This document shows positions 1 through 12,599 of a DNA stretch of 64,000 nt, piece after piece. The position numbers and the translations under genes were made by a program. The notes beneath the pieces were generated by a model. The model was not told the DNA's origin and searched no databases. It was given only the letters and a program-made list of their open reading frames with translations. Position 1 is the first letter of the stretch. Each line of letters begins with the position of its first letter. Source of the DNA: Cristatella mucedo (lineage: Eukaryota; Bryozoa; Phylactolaemata; Cristatellidae); assembly GCA_009760855.2 (NCBI GenBank), contig WPIO01000132.1, positions 738,501 to 802,500 on the forward strand, given 5' to 3'.

Positions 1-1480
1 TCAATAAAAGCAGCTTATCCCATGCCGGCTGCTAAGCCTCCCCTACATTATCTGCACTCACTTCTACACCTCAAGTCGGCGGCACCAACAGCCCTTAACC
101 CTAGCATTAACTTTTTTGCCCGAAAAAGGCATCGCCGGCCTAAGCCCGATTCATCGTGGCATCCGGTTTTGACCGGTCCTCAGACGCCTCAACAGAAACG
201 ACAGTAACCATACCAAAAACGACATCTCCTAACTCTACCGACAACGGTGTCAAGCTGGGTTTAATCGAGCATGCCTTCTCTTTTAAAGGCCCAGCAAGAA
301 TTTGGGCTCGCAGGAAGCAGACCGGAACCAGAGTGCAATGACCTGGCTCACTGCTTGCTCCGGAAAGCACACTGGTATCATCGGCGAACAGTCGGCTAGA
401 TTCTGGCACTTTATTTCATAGACTCGCGAATGTCAGAGGTTTACACTGCATTATATATCACAATCTGGTGCTCTAGTAGAGTAGAAACACTTTATTCGTA
501 AACACGTGTTCTAGTCTGATTCCGTTGGTACCAGCTGAAGTTTAGCCGAGGACTGATGTCCAATAGGACGCCACGATGCAACCACGACGCAGCCACGATG
601 CAGGGGAAACGTGTACGTCGGTCGACTGCTAAAACTCTAACTTGGCAGCACACGCTAAACTCCAGGCCTCTGCACTGAGCCACTGCATCATCAACCAAAT
701 TAGAGGCACTGAAACATTATTCGTCTGTTTTAAATCTTTCACACACGGGCAGTCAAACAAACCGGCTGCCCAAACTCTTACCTTCACACGGCTGCATGAC
801 CGCAGGCATTTACGAACACAAACTCAGATCCAAGCACGTGCGTGCACTTACGCACAGACACATGCATACGTGGACGCATGCATGCAGCCATCTTCAGAGA
901 AGTGTTAACGCAGTCGGTGACTTGCAATGGTTTTCGTACCTGCAAGTTATAATCGAAAATGACCAGCTGATACCCAAACTTTTCATGGCCGACGTAGTGC
1001 TGCTGCAGTACGATCAGTGCGTCCTCATAACGTCCATCAGCTGTGGTAAGCTACAAGTCAAACCGGCAAGCAGAGAACACTACTCATGGACTGAGGATGC
1101 AACAATCCTCGCGGTATGACTTATAAGCATGCTGCAGCATCTAGCCTGTCAGCAAGCGAGAAGTCACGTGGCAGTAGCTGGCCGCCGAGCTCTTTCTTGT
1201 CCGAACAGTGAAGCCGACGTGCGAGGTGGCAGGATTACCGATAGGCTCGATCAGCTCCAGCGCTCTAAAGTAACAAAGACTTTAGTCTTATGCCGATCGA
1301 TATGGAATGAAACGGCAGGAATGAAAGTTTTTTTTAGGCGATGCCTGCTGAGTCATCAAAATCCTTTCGAAGATGCTTCGATGGTGGAGTTCCACACGAG
1401 TACATGGGCCACCGACACGAGCAGAAGCTACAGGGCCGAAGGCCTGATTCGGTCAAGTTGGTTTAGCTTGAGAAGCCTAT
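1..1480. other. Intergenic sequence, nothing recognised
   Basis: Short open frames only, none with recognisable motifs. No repeat family seen here recurs elsewhere in the window apart from short CA-rich stretches near 1,493-1,535. Confidence 0.5.
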
Positions 1481-1620
1481 GGAGACTCCTCTAACACACA
1501 CACAAACACGCGCGAACACACACACACACATGCGGGTACACAAACGTGTCCACCTAGCCAGTAGCGGTTCGGAGCGATGCTGGACGCCTCTGCAACCTGG
1601 CAACCTCCTCTACTGGCCTC

Positions 1621-2422
<802 letters not shown>

Positions 2423-2604
2423 CAGAGAGAGAGCCGATGGCTGACTGAGCGGCTGACTCAAGCCTTTGGTGCTTCAGCATCTCCGGCGACGTTCGAGTGG
2501 ATCATCAGGTGCAGAAAATCACGAAACATTTTAGAGCAAACAGTGTCTTTCTTCCTTCTGAAGCCGCATTTCAGCTGGGGGCCTTGGCAGGGCTTGCCTT
2601 ATAT

Positions 2605-2745
2605 GACAAGGGTCAAGATGAATACCTTTTGATGACCGAAGTGGCCGGCTCGAGTCCTGCGGCATAAGCGAAGCGCCTGGATAGAGAGTCAGTTCTCTTA
2701 GGGTGCGATACAAATGAATTCATAAATATACATACAAATCAGTCA
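2605..2745 (+). repeat. SINE-B copy (LINE-type tail)
   Basis: It contains the recurrent unit 'gatgaccgaagt...ggctcgagtcctgcggca...gcgcctggatagag...ttctcttagggtgc...acaaatgaatt'. The same unit occurs at about seven other places in this window. Confidence 0.7.
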
Positions 2746-2825
2746 ATTTTATTGCCAGTCCGTCCCAGCGGCTGGCACTAGACACAGCTGTACCGTTGCA
2801 CTCGAGTTGCTGGCTAAAAAGAAAG

Positions 2826-2995
2826 TGACTGATTTAGCAGCCTCATTTACATACCGGCAGAAGAACTTGGATGTCACCGCTAATGGATGTCACCACCGCT
2901 AGGCTGGCAGCAGGCAATGAAGGATTGCCTGCGGCTGGTCTCGAACCTACGACCCGGGTCGTGAAGCCAAAGCACACTGCCCCTGGACTAAGCCC
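2826..2995 (-). repeat. SINE-A copy, antisense (tRNA-derived)
   Basis: The reverse complement shows a tRNA-like B box (GGTTCGAGACC-type) followed by the 'aatccttcattgcctgc...gcggtggtgacatcc...aatgaggctgctaaatc' body shared with the copies at 7,205, 35,945, 48,780, 60,385 and 62,370. It carries an internal duplication of 'gatgtcaccgct'. Confidence 0.65.
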
Positions 2996-2999
2996 TGCA

Positions 3000-3440
3000 A
3001 ATGCATCTCCCAGGCCACAAACAAATGCCCCAGCACAGCACTGGAAGCACGGCTTTAATCGATCCTTGGTGAGCTTCACTTCGCCGGACGTCGTGCTAAT
3101 GCAAGCCGCACAGAGCGGCAGCCTCGGTGGCTCTGCTGGCAGCTCTGCCCACGCAGTTCCCCAGCAGCCTACAGGAGTGGAAGGAGCGCTCGGCAGCCGC
3201 ACGTCAGCACGCATCCATCCAGAGCCGCAAGCAAGCGTTGTCCCGGCAATGTGTCAGAGCCAGCAATTGGCCATGCGTGGCCCGCATCATTGCCGCCTTT
3301 GGGAGCTCCCTCCTCGGGCTGACTGAGCCTAGAGGTTTAAGTATTTTGCAAGGTGCTTATCCAGAGATTACACCAATCGGGCAATTTTGCATTGTGCAGC
3401 TTTCACATAATCTTACTCGAGTTTCGTAGCGGACACCTGT
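3000..3440. other. No recognised feature
   Basis: Moderately GC-rich sequence with open frames on both strands but no recognisable protein motif or repeat. Confidence 0.4.
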
Positions 3441-3479
3441 GCCTAACCGGAATTCCGTGAATTCGGTTCAGCTATTAAG

Positions 3480-4295
3480 GGCAGCTATTTAGGCGAACCG
3501 CCAGAGGCTATACAATACGCAAGAGAAGGCCTGAGAATACGCAAGCGCACTCGCATGAAATTCAATGGGTTCACCTGGAAGGTTAAGGTTCTCTATCAAT
3601 TGGAAGCAAAACCGCAGTTTCGCTCAGTGTTTTTTTTTGTTTTTTTTTCCCCTTGGAAACGGCAGCCTCAGCCGTTCGAATGCTTTCGGCTGCCATTTGG
3701 ACCGAGCCATCGGAGGCCATGGAATTAGAATGCGAAAGCGCATGACATTTGGTGGATAAACTCGGAACACATTGCTTTCCGTAATGTGCGAATCGAAAAT
3801 TCACTTGCGAAGCGCTCGTTGTGGAAACGGCGGCTCTATCGCAGTTCGACTCTTTAGGGCTGACATGTGGACAGGGCCACTGGAGGCCATAGCATGAAAA
3901 CGCGAAAGCAAAATCGCACGAAATCTGGTGGGTAAACGAGGAGAACTGTTGTCTATAATTTGAAATAGAAGCCGTAGTTGTGCGAAGCTTTTCGTGGAAA
4001 CGGCAGCTTTACCGAAATTCAAATGCTTTTGGCTGCCATTTGGGCCGAGCCGTCAGAGGCGACAGCCTGAGAACAGCGAGCAAGGGCAATCCCATACAAT
4101 TTGGTAGGGTAAACTTGGCACACTGTTCTATATATCTTCGAATCGAAACCGCACGCAGTTTCGTGAAGCTTTGTGGAAATGGCAGCCGTATCGCCGTTTG
4201 GATGTGTAAATATGCTGGCTGGCCTTGGCCATTTGAGGCCACAGCACGAGAAAGCGAAAGCGTAATTGCCTGAAATCTAGTGGCTATATGGAGCC
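3480..4295. repeat. Diverged tandem repeat, ~177 bp period, about 4.5 units
   Basis: Recurring blocks include 'aatcgaaaccgcagtttcg', 'gtggaaacggcagc', 'ttcaaatgcttttggctgcc', 'gccgagccgtcagaggc', 'gagaaagcgaaagc' and 'aatttggtgggtaaac'. Full units start near 3,590, 3,771, 3,948 and 4,122 (spacing 181, 177, 174), and a partial unit precedes them from about 3,480. Units differ by perhaps 20-30 percent, so the array is old. Confidence 0.8.
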
Positions 4296-4299
4296 CGCG

Positions 4300-4560
4300 T
4301 AGACGCTCTTCCGTTTGCTTGCGCTAGGGCAACGGCACCCGCGGCATGAGCGGGAAAGCGGCTACGAGCGTGGCGTACGGCTCCCACGCCCGGTCAAGAC
4401 TAAACCGCAAACGCAGCGCTCGTAACGGCGCTAGCCTCAGCCGACGCGCTACGACTACCGGTAACGCCTGAACCGCGTAGCGCGGCTAGTTACTCGTGTG
4501 TGCTGCACCTATGCACGCAGGTATGCCGACAGTAACGCGGTAACGTGGCAGCGACGACGA
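4300..4560. other. CpG-dense segment without a recognised gene
   Basis: CpG dinucleotides are unusually frequent here (for example 'gcggctacgagcgtggcgtacgg') compared with both flanks. No coding match is visible. It may be an orphan CpG island or part of a diverged GC-rich element. Confidence 0.4.
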
Positions 4561-5220
4561 TGTATTATTATTTCGCTGCTGAAATGTCATATTTTGTTGT
4601 TGCCCCATTTGATCTCGAGATCGAGGGGAGTCGTGGCTATTTTGAGATTATGACACGGCCGTTAGTTAATGGGTTATTGCGATTTATGACAGTGACATAT
4701 AAGTAATGGGCGGCAAAGGCTCGGGGAGTCAGGTCGAGGACACCGGACAGGGAAGTCGCGTTCTGTCCTGCTGCGGCATCCGTGTGAGTAAACGTCTTTG
4801 AGCCCGCTTCGGTATTCTGCGTGGTATCGCGTACCTGCCGCTTGGAGAATGTCAAACTACAGATGAGAGCTCGTGCCTTAGCATACCAAATCCATCTCCA
4901 CAATGCAGACAATTCTATTTAACAGCAGCGGAGGTTACCGGCGTACTCCAACGACAATGTGGCCAAGAGCTCACGTCAGCTCCATCTCCACTGTCCACTC
5001 TACTTACGACGGAGTCTCGACTTACTCGTCGCCCCCTACCTCAAGGCGCCGGCCTCAGCAATAAACCATCGCATAATCTTATAATCGCGAAGTGAATAGT
5101 AGCATAATCTCATGATCGCAAATAGAAGCTAACCGCCTTAATTTGGCTGGTTTAGCTCGCGAAGTCATAACAACTGCCAGCTTTCGCTTTCCCCATCCAT
5201 CCTATAGGTACGCAATGTCT
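4560..5220. other. No recognised feature
   Basis: Ordinary composition. A minus-strand open frame of about 90 codons at 4,637-4,912 has no recognisable motif. Confidence 0.4.
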
Positions 5221-5221
5221 C

Positions 5222-5942
5222 TAATAATAATAATAATAATACAATTGATAAAGCGCCCTCGGATAACTCAATCTCTTTCTAGGCACTTTACACTAGGCAC
5301 TTTGCTGCAAAGGGAAACGCGATTGAATGCTGAGTAATATCATGCTCGATAAACGACACGAATAACACGGTTAGGGGTGACATGCACAGGGTCAGCATGC
5401 AAGTGTGGTTAGTGGCAGCATGCACAGTGTCAGCAGGCATAAGCACGTGAAGGACGAATCACAGGGACCCACTAAATGCTGTCCTAAATAGGTGCGTTTT
5501 TAAGTTCTTTTTGAATGTGGTCAAGTCAGGAGATGTTGTGATGCAAGCCGGGAGTGAGTTCCAGGCTTGGAAGCATACGAACTAAATGCACGGTCTCCAA
5601 AGGATTTGAGGTTTGTACGAGGTGTTGGTAAACTGTTGGATTCCGAAAAGCAGGTGGTATGATGCTTGGCCTGGTGGGAGAGTAGATCTGAGAGATAGGC
5701 TGGAGCCAAAGAATGAAGTGACTTAAAAGTGAGCGACAAAACCTTGAGTCGATCCGTTGCTTGACTAGTAGCCAGAGCAGGTCGGCGTGAAGTGGTGTGG
5801 TATGGCAACTGCGAAGCTCACGACAGACAAGCCTAGCTGCTGAGTTTGGCACCAGCTGCAATCGCCTGATTGCACATGCCGGTAGGCCAGTAAGCAGTGA
5901 GTTACAGAAGTCAAGACGGGATGTCACAAATGCATGGACCAA
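5222..5942 (-). mobile_element. L2/CR1-like LINE, 5'-truncated copy
   Basis: On the minus strand this is the 3' part of the dominant LINE family (L2-type): the end of the reverse transcriptase ORF ([34 protein letters not shown]), a 3' UTR, the tail 'gagttatccgagggcgc' and a terminal (ATT)n. Frameshifts break the ORF. It is 5'-truncated, as usual for LINEs. Confidence 0.85.
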
Positions 5943-6329
5943 CACATGAACCGTCACTAACCATGCATGAACCGTCTCTGGCACGCTAGCGGCTTCTCTA
6001 AGGGAAGCACACACTCGGATTATAGTTATTATCATGACGTACTGCATCTGCCAGTAGCGTGAGCATCTGCCCGCGAAGTGATCGTCTGCTGCTCGGGCCA
6101 CTGCGTTCTCTACGGCCGTGGTATATGTCTATGCCACTCGCTGCTTTGGGGTCGCCATAAGCTCGAGTCCGATAGTGACTGACAACTGAGTGGAGTGTTA
6201 AACATTATGATTGAGCGCTATGATTTTTCAGCGCTTTCGGGTCAAGCAAACGCAAACAAGTATCGTGCTTCGGTCAGCATGCTCAAGCAAATAAGCAGAT
6301 GCTCATGGCCCCCCCCCCCCCGATTAGAG

Positions 6330-6524
6330 CAGCGGTTCTCAACCTTCCTAATGCCACGACCCTTTAATACAGTTCCTCATGCTGTGGCGACCCCCAGCCA
6401 TAGAATTATTGTGTGGGAAATGTGGAACTGCGTGCTGTCCGATGGTCTTAGGCGCTTAGGCGATCCCTGTGAAAGGGTCGTTCGATCCCCGAAGGGGTCG
6501 CGACCTACAGCTTGAGAACCGCTG
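6330..6524. mobile_element. SPIN-like non-autonomous hAT element (195 bp)
   Basis: The termini are CAGCGGTTCTCAACCT and, at the other end, CTTGAGAACCGCTG. Internal motifs such as 'gcgacccccagcc', 'gatggtcttaggc', 'ccctgtgaaagggtcg' and 'gaaggggtcgcgacc' match the SPIN (SPACE INVADERS) hAT family, known for horizontal transfer among tetrapods and some invertebrates. The 8-bp flanks (gattagag and gactaata) agree at only 4 positions, so the target duplication is degraded or absent. No transposase is present. Confidence 0.85.
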
Positions 6525-6639
6525 GACTAATAAGACATCGGGCTATGAACATGCATGAAATCATGCACCTTTGTGCACGAAAAGCAAACGCAGAACAACA
6601 AAAAAAGAGACAAGTTCACTGAGGCAAAAGGAAAGCTGA

Positions 6640-8045
6640 TACGAGCAGGTGTATCTTTAGCTGAGGCTTAAAAGGTGCAAGGTCATTGTAGGCTGTGACT
6701 AAAGCCGGAAGCCAGTTCAAGCCTTTCGGTGCATGCGAGCTGAAGGCGCTCGATCGCCAAAAGATTTCAATTATGGCGAAGTATGGCGAAATGAGTAAAT
6801 GCTGAGAAGCAGGGGCCTATCAGGAGGAGCAAGGGTGTCGGACAAGAGGTCAAGGCTGGTGCAAGCAAAAGAAGTAACCCGTAAGCAGGCCTGATGATCT
6901 TGATATCGACTAGTGTTTGATAGGGAGCCAGTGAAGCTCAGACACATATACTGAGATGCGACAGCTACGCCGTTGACGACAGACCAGCCGGTTGGCTGAG
7001 TTTTCTACCAGTTGCAGTCAATTAAGGACGAATCCTGGAAGTCACGAATAAAGGAAGTGGCAATAATTAAGACGCGATTTCATAAACGCATGAACTAGCT
7101 TGGCTGTCGTACGTTTATCTAAGTAGGCTGGCCCTGTTCTTGGCGATGCTCCTTAGCTGGAAGTAGGCCGAATTGAAAGTGGGGGGAACCGGTTCATCTA
7201 ATGATTGGGTGAGCCGTGATGGTACACTAGGTAAGGCGGTTGCTTTTCACGACTTCGGTCTCGAGGTCATGGGTTGAATCCTGCAGTGAGCGATCCTTAA
7301 TCGCTGCTGCAAGCAGCGGTGATAGCTGTAAAGGCTCTTCTGTCACTTCACAAAAAAAGCTATTAAATCAGCCAGCAGTTTTCTTTAATAAGTAGTTTCG
7401 GAATATCGCCTAGACTGTGGGGAAAAGGCGTCACGAGAGTGATGCTAGCTGGATCAACGTTAAGGGTGAGGTCTCCCAACGTATGAGTGACACTAGGTTT
7501 GTGCATAGACATTATGCTAGTTACATCATCGTTAAGCTTCAGGGAGTTAGTAGTCTTCCAAACACGAATATCGTCTATGCAGGCAGAGAGGGAATTGAGT
7601 GAATCGGACGATGAGCTTGGCTTGGAAGGGTCGAAGGACAGCTAGAGCTAGAGCTGAGTGCCATAGAAGCGTTCACAATGAAGGCCAATATTGTATTCGG
7701 CGACGAAGTCGCTCAGAGGGAGAGTATGGATAGCGAAAAGAAGGGGACCTAGGACCGAACCATGAGGCACCCCATGGTTAAAGTAGAGGCTAAAGGAATA
7801 GTTAAAGGGCTAATTAAATGATAGACAGCCTTTCACTTCTGCACTCTGGCATCTCTCACTGAGGTTGGACCCAACCCAGTTTAGCACTGTGCTAGTAATA
7901 CCTGGGCATTCGAGAGGCACTCTGGAAGGATCTGGTGGTCAAATGGGTGGCCAAATGCTGCAGACAGATTCGGGAGTACCAGCAGAGAGGCGTCAACTCT
8001 ATTGAGTATTGTTCAGAAAGCCAATGATCCTGTCGTCGCTAATGC
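6640..8045 (-). mobile_element. Second LINE family (LINE-B, L2/CR1 group), degraded, split by a SINE
   Basis: The minus strand reads as a heavily mutated reverse transcriptase and C-terminal region, parallel in layout to the L2-type copies but clearly diverged in sequence. A SINE-A inserted at about 7,205-7,380 splits it. No frame is intact. Confidence 0.6.
7205..7380 (+). repeat. SINE-A copy (tRNA-derived)
   Basis: A-box-like 'tggtacactaggtaagg', B-box-like 'ggtcatgggttgaatcc', then the SINE-A body 'gcagtgagcgatccttaatcg' and '...aagctattaaatcagcc'. It is inserted in an older LINE copy. Confidence 0.75.
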
Positions 8046-10540
8046 GTAGCAGGCTATATATCCGCAGGCAATGCCTTACTAGTCCGCTCGCTGGCTTAAC
8101 AAGGAAAAGTATCAAACAGCAGAAAAAGGTACAATAAGTCGGCTAATAATCCGGCCGCATCCCCAGCCCCTATTTATCGCCGCCCTCTTTCTTTTGTTGC
8201 AATTCTCTCGTCCTCGTCGTCGTCGTCGTCGTCGTCAGTTACATCTGTCGTCATTGCTATCAAATATCCAAACGATTTTACGTCTCCTGCAAAGACCCCA
8301 ATAGCTTGATTAATCAAAGTAATGTGCTGTGGAAAAAGGTAGTGTGCCACGCCCTGTGCGCACACAATAGGGCTTACGAGGCAGCCCAGCCAGCTTGATT
8401 GGCGATAATGCACCTGTGCCTTGTAAGCCACGCAGTCCTGCTCTACTCATCCGTGTACTCGTAGCTCCAAGTCGCTCAGCAAATACCTTGTGGCTGTGAG
8501 CATGTGATTCAGATACCGGGACACCAAATTTGAGTCTTACGCTGACTAGTATGCCAGAGTACATTAATACTAACCCTAAGGGTTTCGCGTGGATGAGGCA
8601 TGGATTTTGCGATGCCCACAAGAAGGCTTGTCATACCAATAGATCTGCAAAGCACAAAGAAGAAGGAACGTTCAAATGCATCTAGACTGGCAACTTGATC
8701 CCGACTTCGGATTGAGTTAGGAACTGAACTCGACTCGCTGCTATGCTACCAGTTATGGTCGGTGGGGGGCACGAATCGGTGGCTTATCCTGGGACGTGGT
8801 ATTAGACAATATTTGGACAGTCCACTTCTTGCACTTGAGAGTTGAAAGACTTGAGGGTTCTGAGGCAGCTAATAAATTTGGAAGAGACCAAGATAAGAGC
8901 ATGATTGCTGCCGTGCATGAGGAGACCAGTAAATACTGTTGTGGATAGTTGACTATAAAATGATAGCAGCTAGGTTTTCTATATACAGCCTTCGGCAGAC
9001 TACTGAAGAGTGGTGGTCAAATCAGAATGTGATCAACTTTCCCAGACAGCTGCTAGTGTAGAGTTGGGTAGAAGCGTTTGGCACGGTAAGTGCAGCTTTA
9101 CCCATCCGACCGTGTGAACAAGCAAAACATTTCCAATAGCTTGGTCTGGCACAAGACAAGTAAGCAGCTATAAGCATTCCTTCCTCCAGAGATCGACAGT
9201 CAGCCAAGGTATGCGAAAGTGGAGGATTAAGGAGTAGCACGGTGATGCTCATTGATGGGTTAGACTAAGAATTCAAGTTCCAGCCACGACTTGACGTAAT
9301 TCTTCAGCAGCAACAGGCCCACAGTTGAATATAATACTAATAACGGTTAATATAATACTAATGACCAATTACGGGGGTTAAAGAATCAAAGCCTCGACTA
9401 AGTAGCCGAAAATTCGTATCAGCTGATGATGTAAATTCTTTTGACACAAATCCTCTCTGCAATGTGTGCTCTCGGTGAAGAAAATGTAGGCCAACGACGA
9501 CACTCATACTTAGTTCCAGCTAGGCGCAATGAATGAAAAGTTCTGCAAAGGCGAATGCTTGCACTTTAAAGCTGTCTCATGCCACACACATCATGTCATT
9601 GCATAGCGCACACACGCGAAACTTGCCTTCAGCAGGTTCGCTGGTCTTGTAGTAGCATCGCCATAGACTTCTCCCAGTAACCAGTAACATGACCCAGAAG
9701 CTGGACCCAGAGTACAGCCGTGGCTCCGACTCGATAGGAGAATGCAGGACTGCAGGAACCAGTAGTGTTCAGCATAGTAAATGCACAATTGTCTCACGGC
9801 ACCATTGTCTGCAGTGTTCTGCATGACCGGCCATCATCGTTTCGATCGTCAGCGGCCCTCTTATCTTCGCCTTCCACTTCAGACTTGAGTTTAGAAAAGG
9901 ATCTTGAGATGAGATGTGTAGAAGCAGAAGAGAGAGAGATGTGTGTGGAATCACGAGGCTGCCCAAAACTGACTGTTTCCACAGCTAAACAAGAAAAATG
10001 TAACCGACTCGACCAGGAATGAGTTAAGAAAACGATTCACAAACTGTGCAATCGCACTAAAGGAGCAAGGCAAGACTTTCAAAGTGCCCGTAAAAAGAAG
10101 CAGATGCTCAAGAGGTTTTTAAAAAGCCTAGTACTAAACAGTGAGGCAAAACCAATCTAGATACCTTTGATGGTAAGTCACCCCACTGCACAAGCATTAG
10201 TAGCTATTCCCTCCCCCCTCAGATCAATAGAGAATCAAGCGTGCTGGTCAGATGGCATGATCTCTGACGGTAGGAGACACTGTGCCGAGAGAGGTTTAGG
10301 CTCATCAATAAGTCCAGCTAAATATGGTTTAGGCGCCATCTGTGTACACAAGCGTTGCTTTCGTTTAGTCAAAACGTCGAGCAAACTTGCTTTTTTGTCT
10401 AACCCGTATATAAACAGCAACTGAAGAGCCACTTCATAGCAGATTCCTAATGTGGTATTCATACACGTGTTTTAGTATATCTATAAAGTTAAGCAGAATG
10501 CCCCGATAAAGCACATCGTAGTTAATAATAAAACCAATAA
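8046..10540. other. Intergenic sequence, no gene recognised
   Basis: It contains a short (CGT)n run at 8,213-8,236 and several open frames of 60-100 codons on both strands. None shows a domain or a repeated sequence I can identify. Confidence 0.4.
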
Positions 10541-10780
10541 TACTTCATTTACTTAGCACCCTAAAGAACTATATCTCTTTCTAAGGACTTTACACTTGCT
10601 CTAGAGGGATGTCATGTCAATTGGTTAGTAATAACATGGGCAGTGTCGGCCCACATACGCTCATAAAGGACTATTCACAATCGAACATGCTTCCTTTACA
10701 GCATATGTAAAGTGCCTAGAAAGAGATTGAGTTCTCTGAGGGCGCTATATCAAATGCATTATTATTATTATTAGGATCCG
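10540..10780. mobile_element. Two LINE/SINE 3' tails in inverted arrangement
   Basis: An antisense tail at about 10,540-10,600 ('gcaccctaaagaactatatctctttct') and a sense tail at 10,690-10,775 ('gtgcctagaaagagattgag...gggcgctatat', then (ATT)n). Both match the L2-type 3' end. Confidence 0.65.
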
Positions 10781-10799
10781 GCTAGTGCCGTTAAGAACA

Positions 10800-10930
10800 T
10801 GTTGGTCGTTGCTTCTTTTAAAATGCCAAGTCTGGGGATGTCAATATGTCAGTCGGAGGTATGAGTTCCAGGCTTTTGGAGCATACGAACCAAACTAAAG
10901 GCATAGTCTCCAAACGATTTGAGATTGGTT
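10800..10930 (-). mobile_element. L2-type LINE fragment, antisense
   Basis: It matches the C-terminal coding part of the L2-type LINE on the minus strand ('gagttccaggcttttggagcatacgaacc'). It abuts a sense copy that starts about 15 bp further on. Confidence 0.6.
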
Positions 10931-10944
10931 CGTGACGAAGCTAA

Positions 10945-12225
10945 ACGACTTGAGTCAGAAGAGTATTGACGTGAATGGACAAAGATCATCCGAGGAACCT
11001 CTGAAATATGGGGTACCTCAGGGCTCCGTGCTTGGTCAGGTTCTTTTCACGGTTTATACTCTCCCTCATGCTGATGCGATTGCCAAGCACAATCTAGGCT
11101 TTCACTTCTATGCAGATGACATTCAGTTGCACCTTTGCTTTTATCCCTCCCAGCCTTCGAGCACCTCGAATTCTCTCATCTCACTTGCTGCATGTATTGA
11201 TGACATCCGCACATGGATGGCAGCTAATTTTCTAAAACTAAACGATGATAAAACTAACTTACTTGTAATGGGCACATCCAGTGTGATTCAGAAATTGGAA
11301 AGGCTGAAGCTCAAAATTGGCTCTGCCAGCATATCTCCTGTTGAATCAGCTCGAAATCTAAGTGTCATCTTCCAAAGTGATTTTTCATTAGACGACCACA
11401 TCAGCTCCACAATCAAGTCTGCCTACTTTCAACTACATAACGTTGCTAAATTTCGGGCTTGTTTAGATAAGGATACCACATCTAAGTTGGTCCATGCATT
11501 TGTGACATCCGTCTTGACTTCTGTAACTCACTGCTTGCTGGCCTACCGGCATGTGCAATCAGGCGATTGCAGCTGGTGCCAAACTCAGCAGCTAGGCTTG
11601 TCTGTCGTGAGCTTCGCAGTTGCCACATCACACCACTTCTCGCCGACCTGCACTGGCTACCAGTCAAGCAACGGATTGACTTCAAGGTTTTGTCGCTCAC
11701 TTTTAGGTCCCTTCATTCAACGGCTCCAGCCTATCTCTCCGACATACTCCCCCACCAGGCCAAGCATCATACCACCTGCTTTTTGGATTCCAACAGTTTA
11801 CCAATACCTCGTACAAACCTCAAATCCTTTGGAGACCGTGCATTTAGTTCGTATGCTCCCAAAGCCTGGGACTCACTTCCGACTTGCGTCAGAACATCCC
11901 CTGACTTGACCACATTTAAAAAGAACTTATAAGCACACCTATTTAGGACAGCATTTAGTGGGTCCCTGTGATTCGTCATTTTCTGATTGAGGTCCCTGTG
12001 ATTCGTCCTTGATGTGCTTATGCGTGCTGACACCGTGCATGCTGCCACTATCCACATTTGCATGCTGACCCTGTGCATGTCACCCCTAACCATGTTATTC
12101 ATGCTGTTTATTAAGCATGATATTACTCACCATTCAATCGCGTTTCCCTTTGCAGCAAATGTAAAGCGCCTGGAAGGAGATTGAGTTCTCTGAGGGCACT
12201 TTATCAAGTGCATCATTATTATTAA
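10945..12225 (+). mobile_element. L2-type LINE copy with reverse transcriptase relic
   Basis: It runs from the middle of the reverse transcriptase (YGVPQGSVLGQVLFTVYT, then FYADDIQLHLCF with the YADD catalytic motif) through the C-terminus ([14 protein letters not shown] in a shifted frame), 3' UTR, tail 'ggagattgagttctctgagggc' and (ATT)n. One missing C in 'acatccgtcttgac' (others have acatcccgt) shifts the frame. The same deletion is in the copy at 24,540-25,911. A short tandem duplication of about 29 bp lies near 11,970-12,025. Confidence 0.9.
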
Positions 12226-12227
12226 GA

Positions 12228-12595
12228 GGAAGTGGATAGATACGACTGGCTCGTAGTTTAGCTCGTAGTTTAGTTCGTAGTAGAGCTCGACTGGCACGTA
12301 GTTTGGATAGGTGGGCTGGAGCATGAGAACGAAGGAACCTAAAAAAGAGTGACAAAACCTCCAAGTCCATGAGCTGCTTGATCGGGAGCCAGTGCAGGTC
12401 AGCGAGAAGCACCTTGGCACGTGGCAGCTGCTCTGCTCACGACAGACAAGCCTATTTGCACAGTTTTGCACCAACTGTCAGTGCCTTATCGCACAGGCCG
12501 TAGGACTTTCGAGTAGTGAGTCATAGAAATCGAGATAGGATACAACAAATGCATGGCCCGACCAACTTGGATGTAATATATTTGTCTAGGAAGAC
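12228..12595 (-). mobile_element. L2-type LINE fragment, diverged, antisense
   Basis: The minus strand keeps LVCREQSSCH, DLHWLPIKQ and FRFLRSHAPAHLS, matching the C-terminal region of the LINEs here but with more substitutions, so it is probably older. Confidence 0.65.
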
Positions 12596-12599
12596 CTGA

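Noticed and set aside
3448-3471. Short palindrome around GAATTC...GAATTC as a regulatory hairpin
   Set aside because: It is short, single and next to an old tandem repeat; nothing else supports a function.
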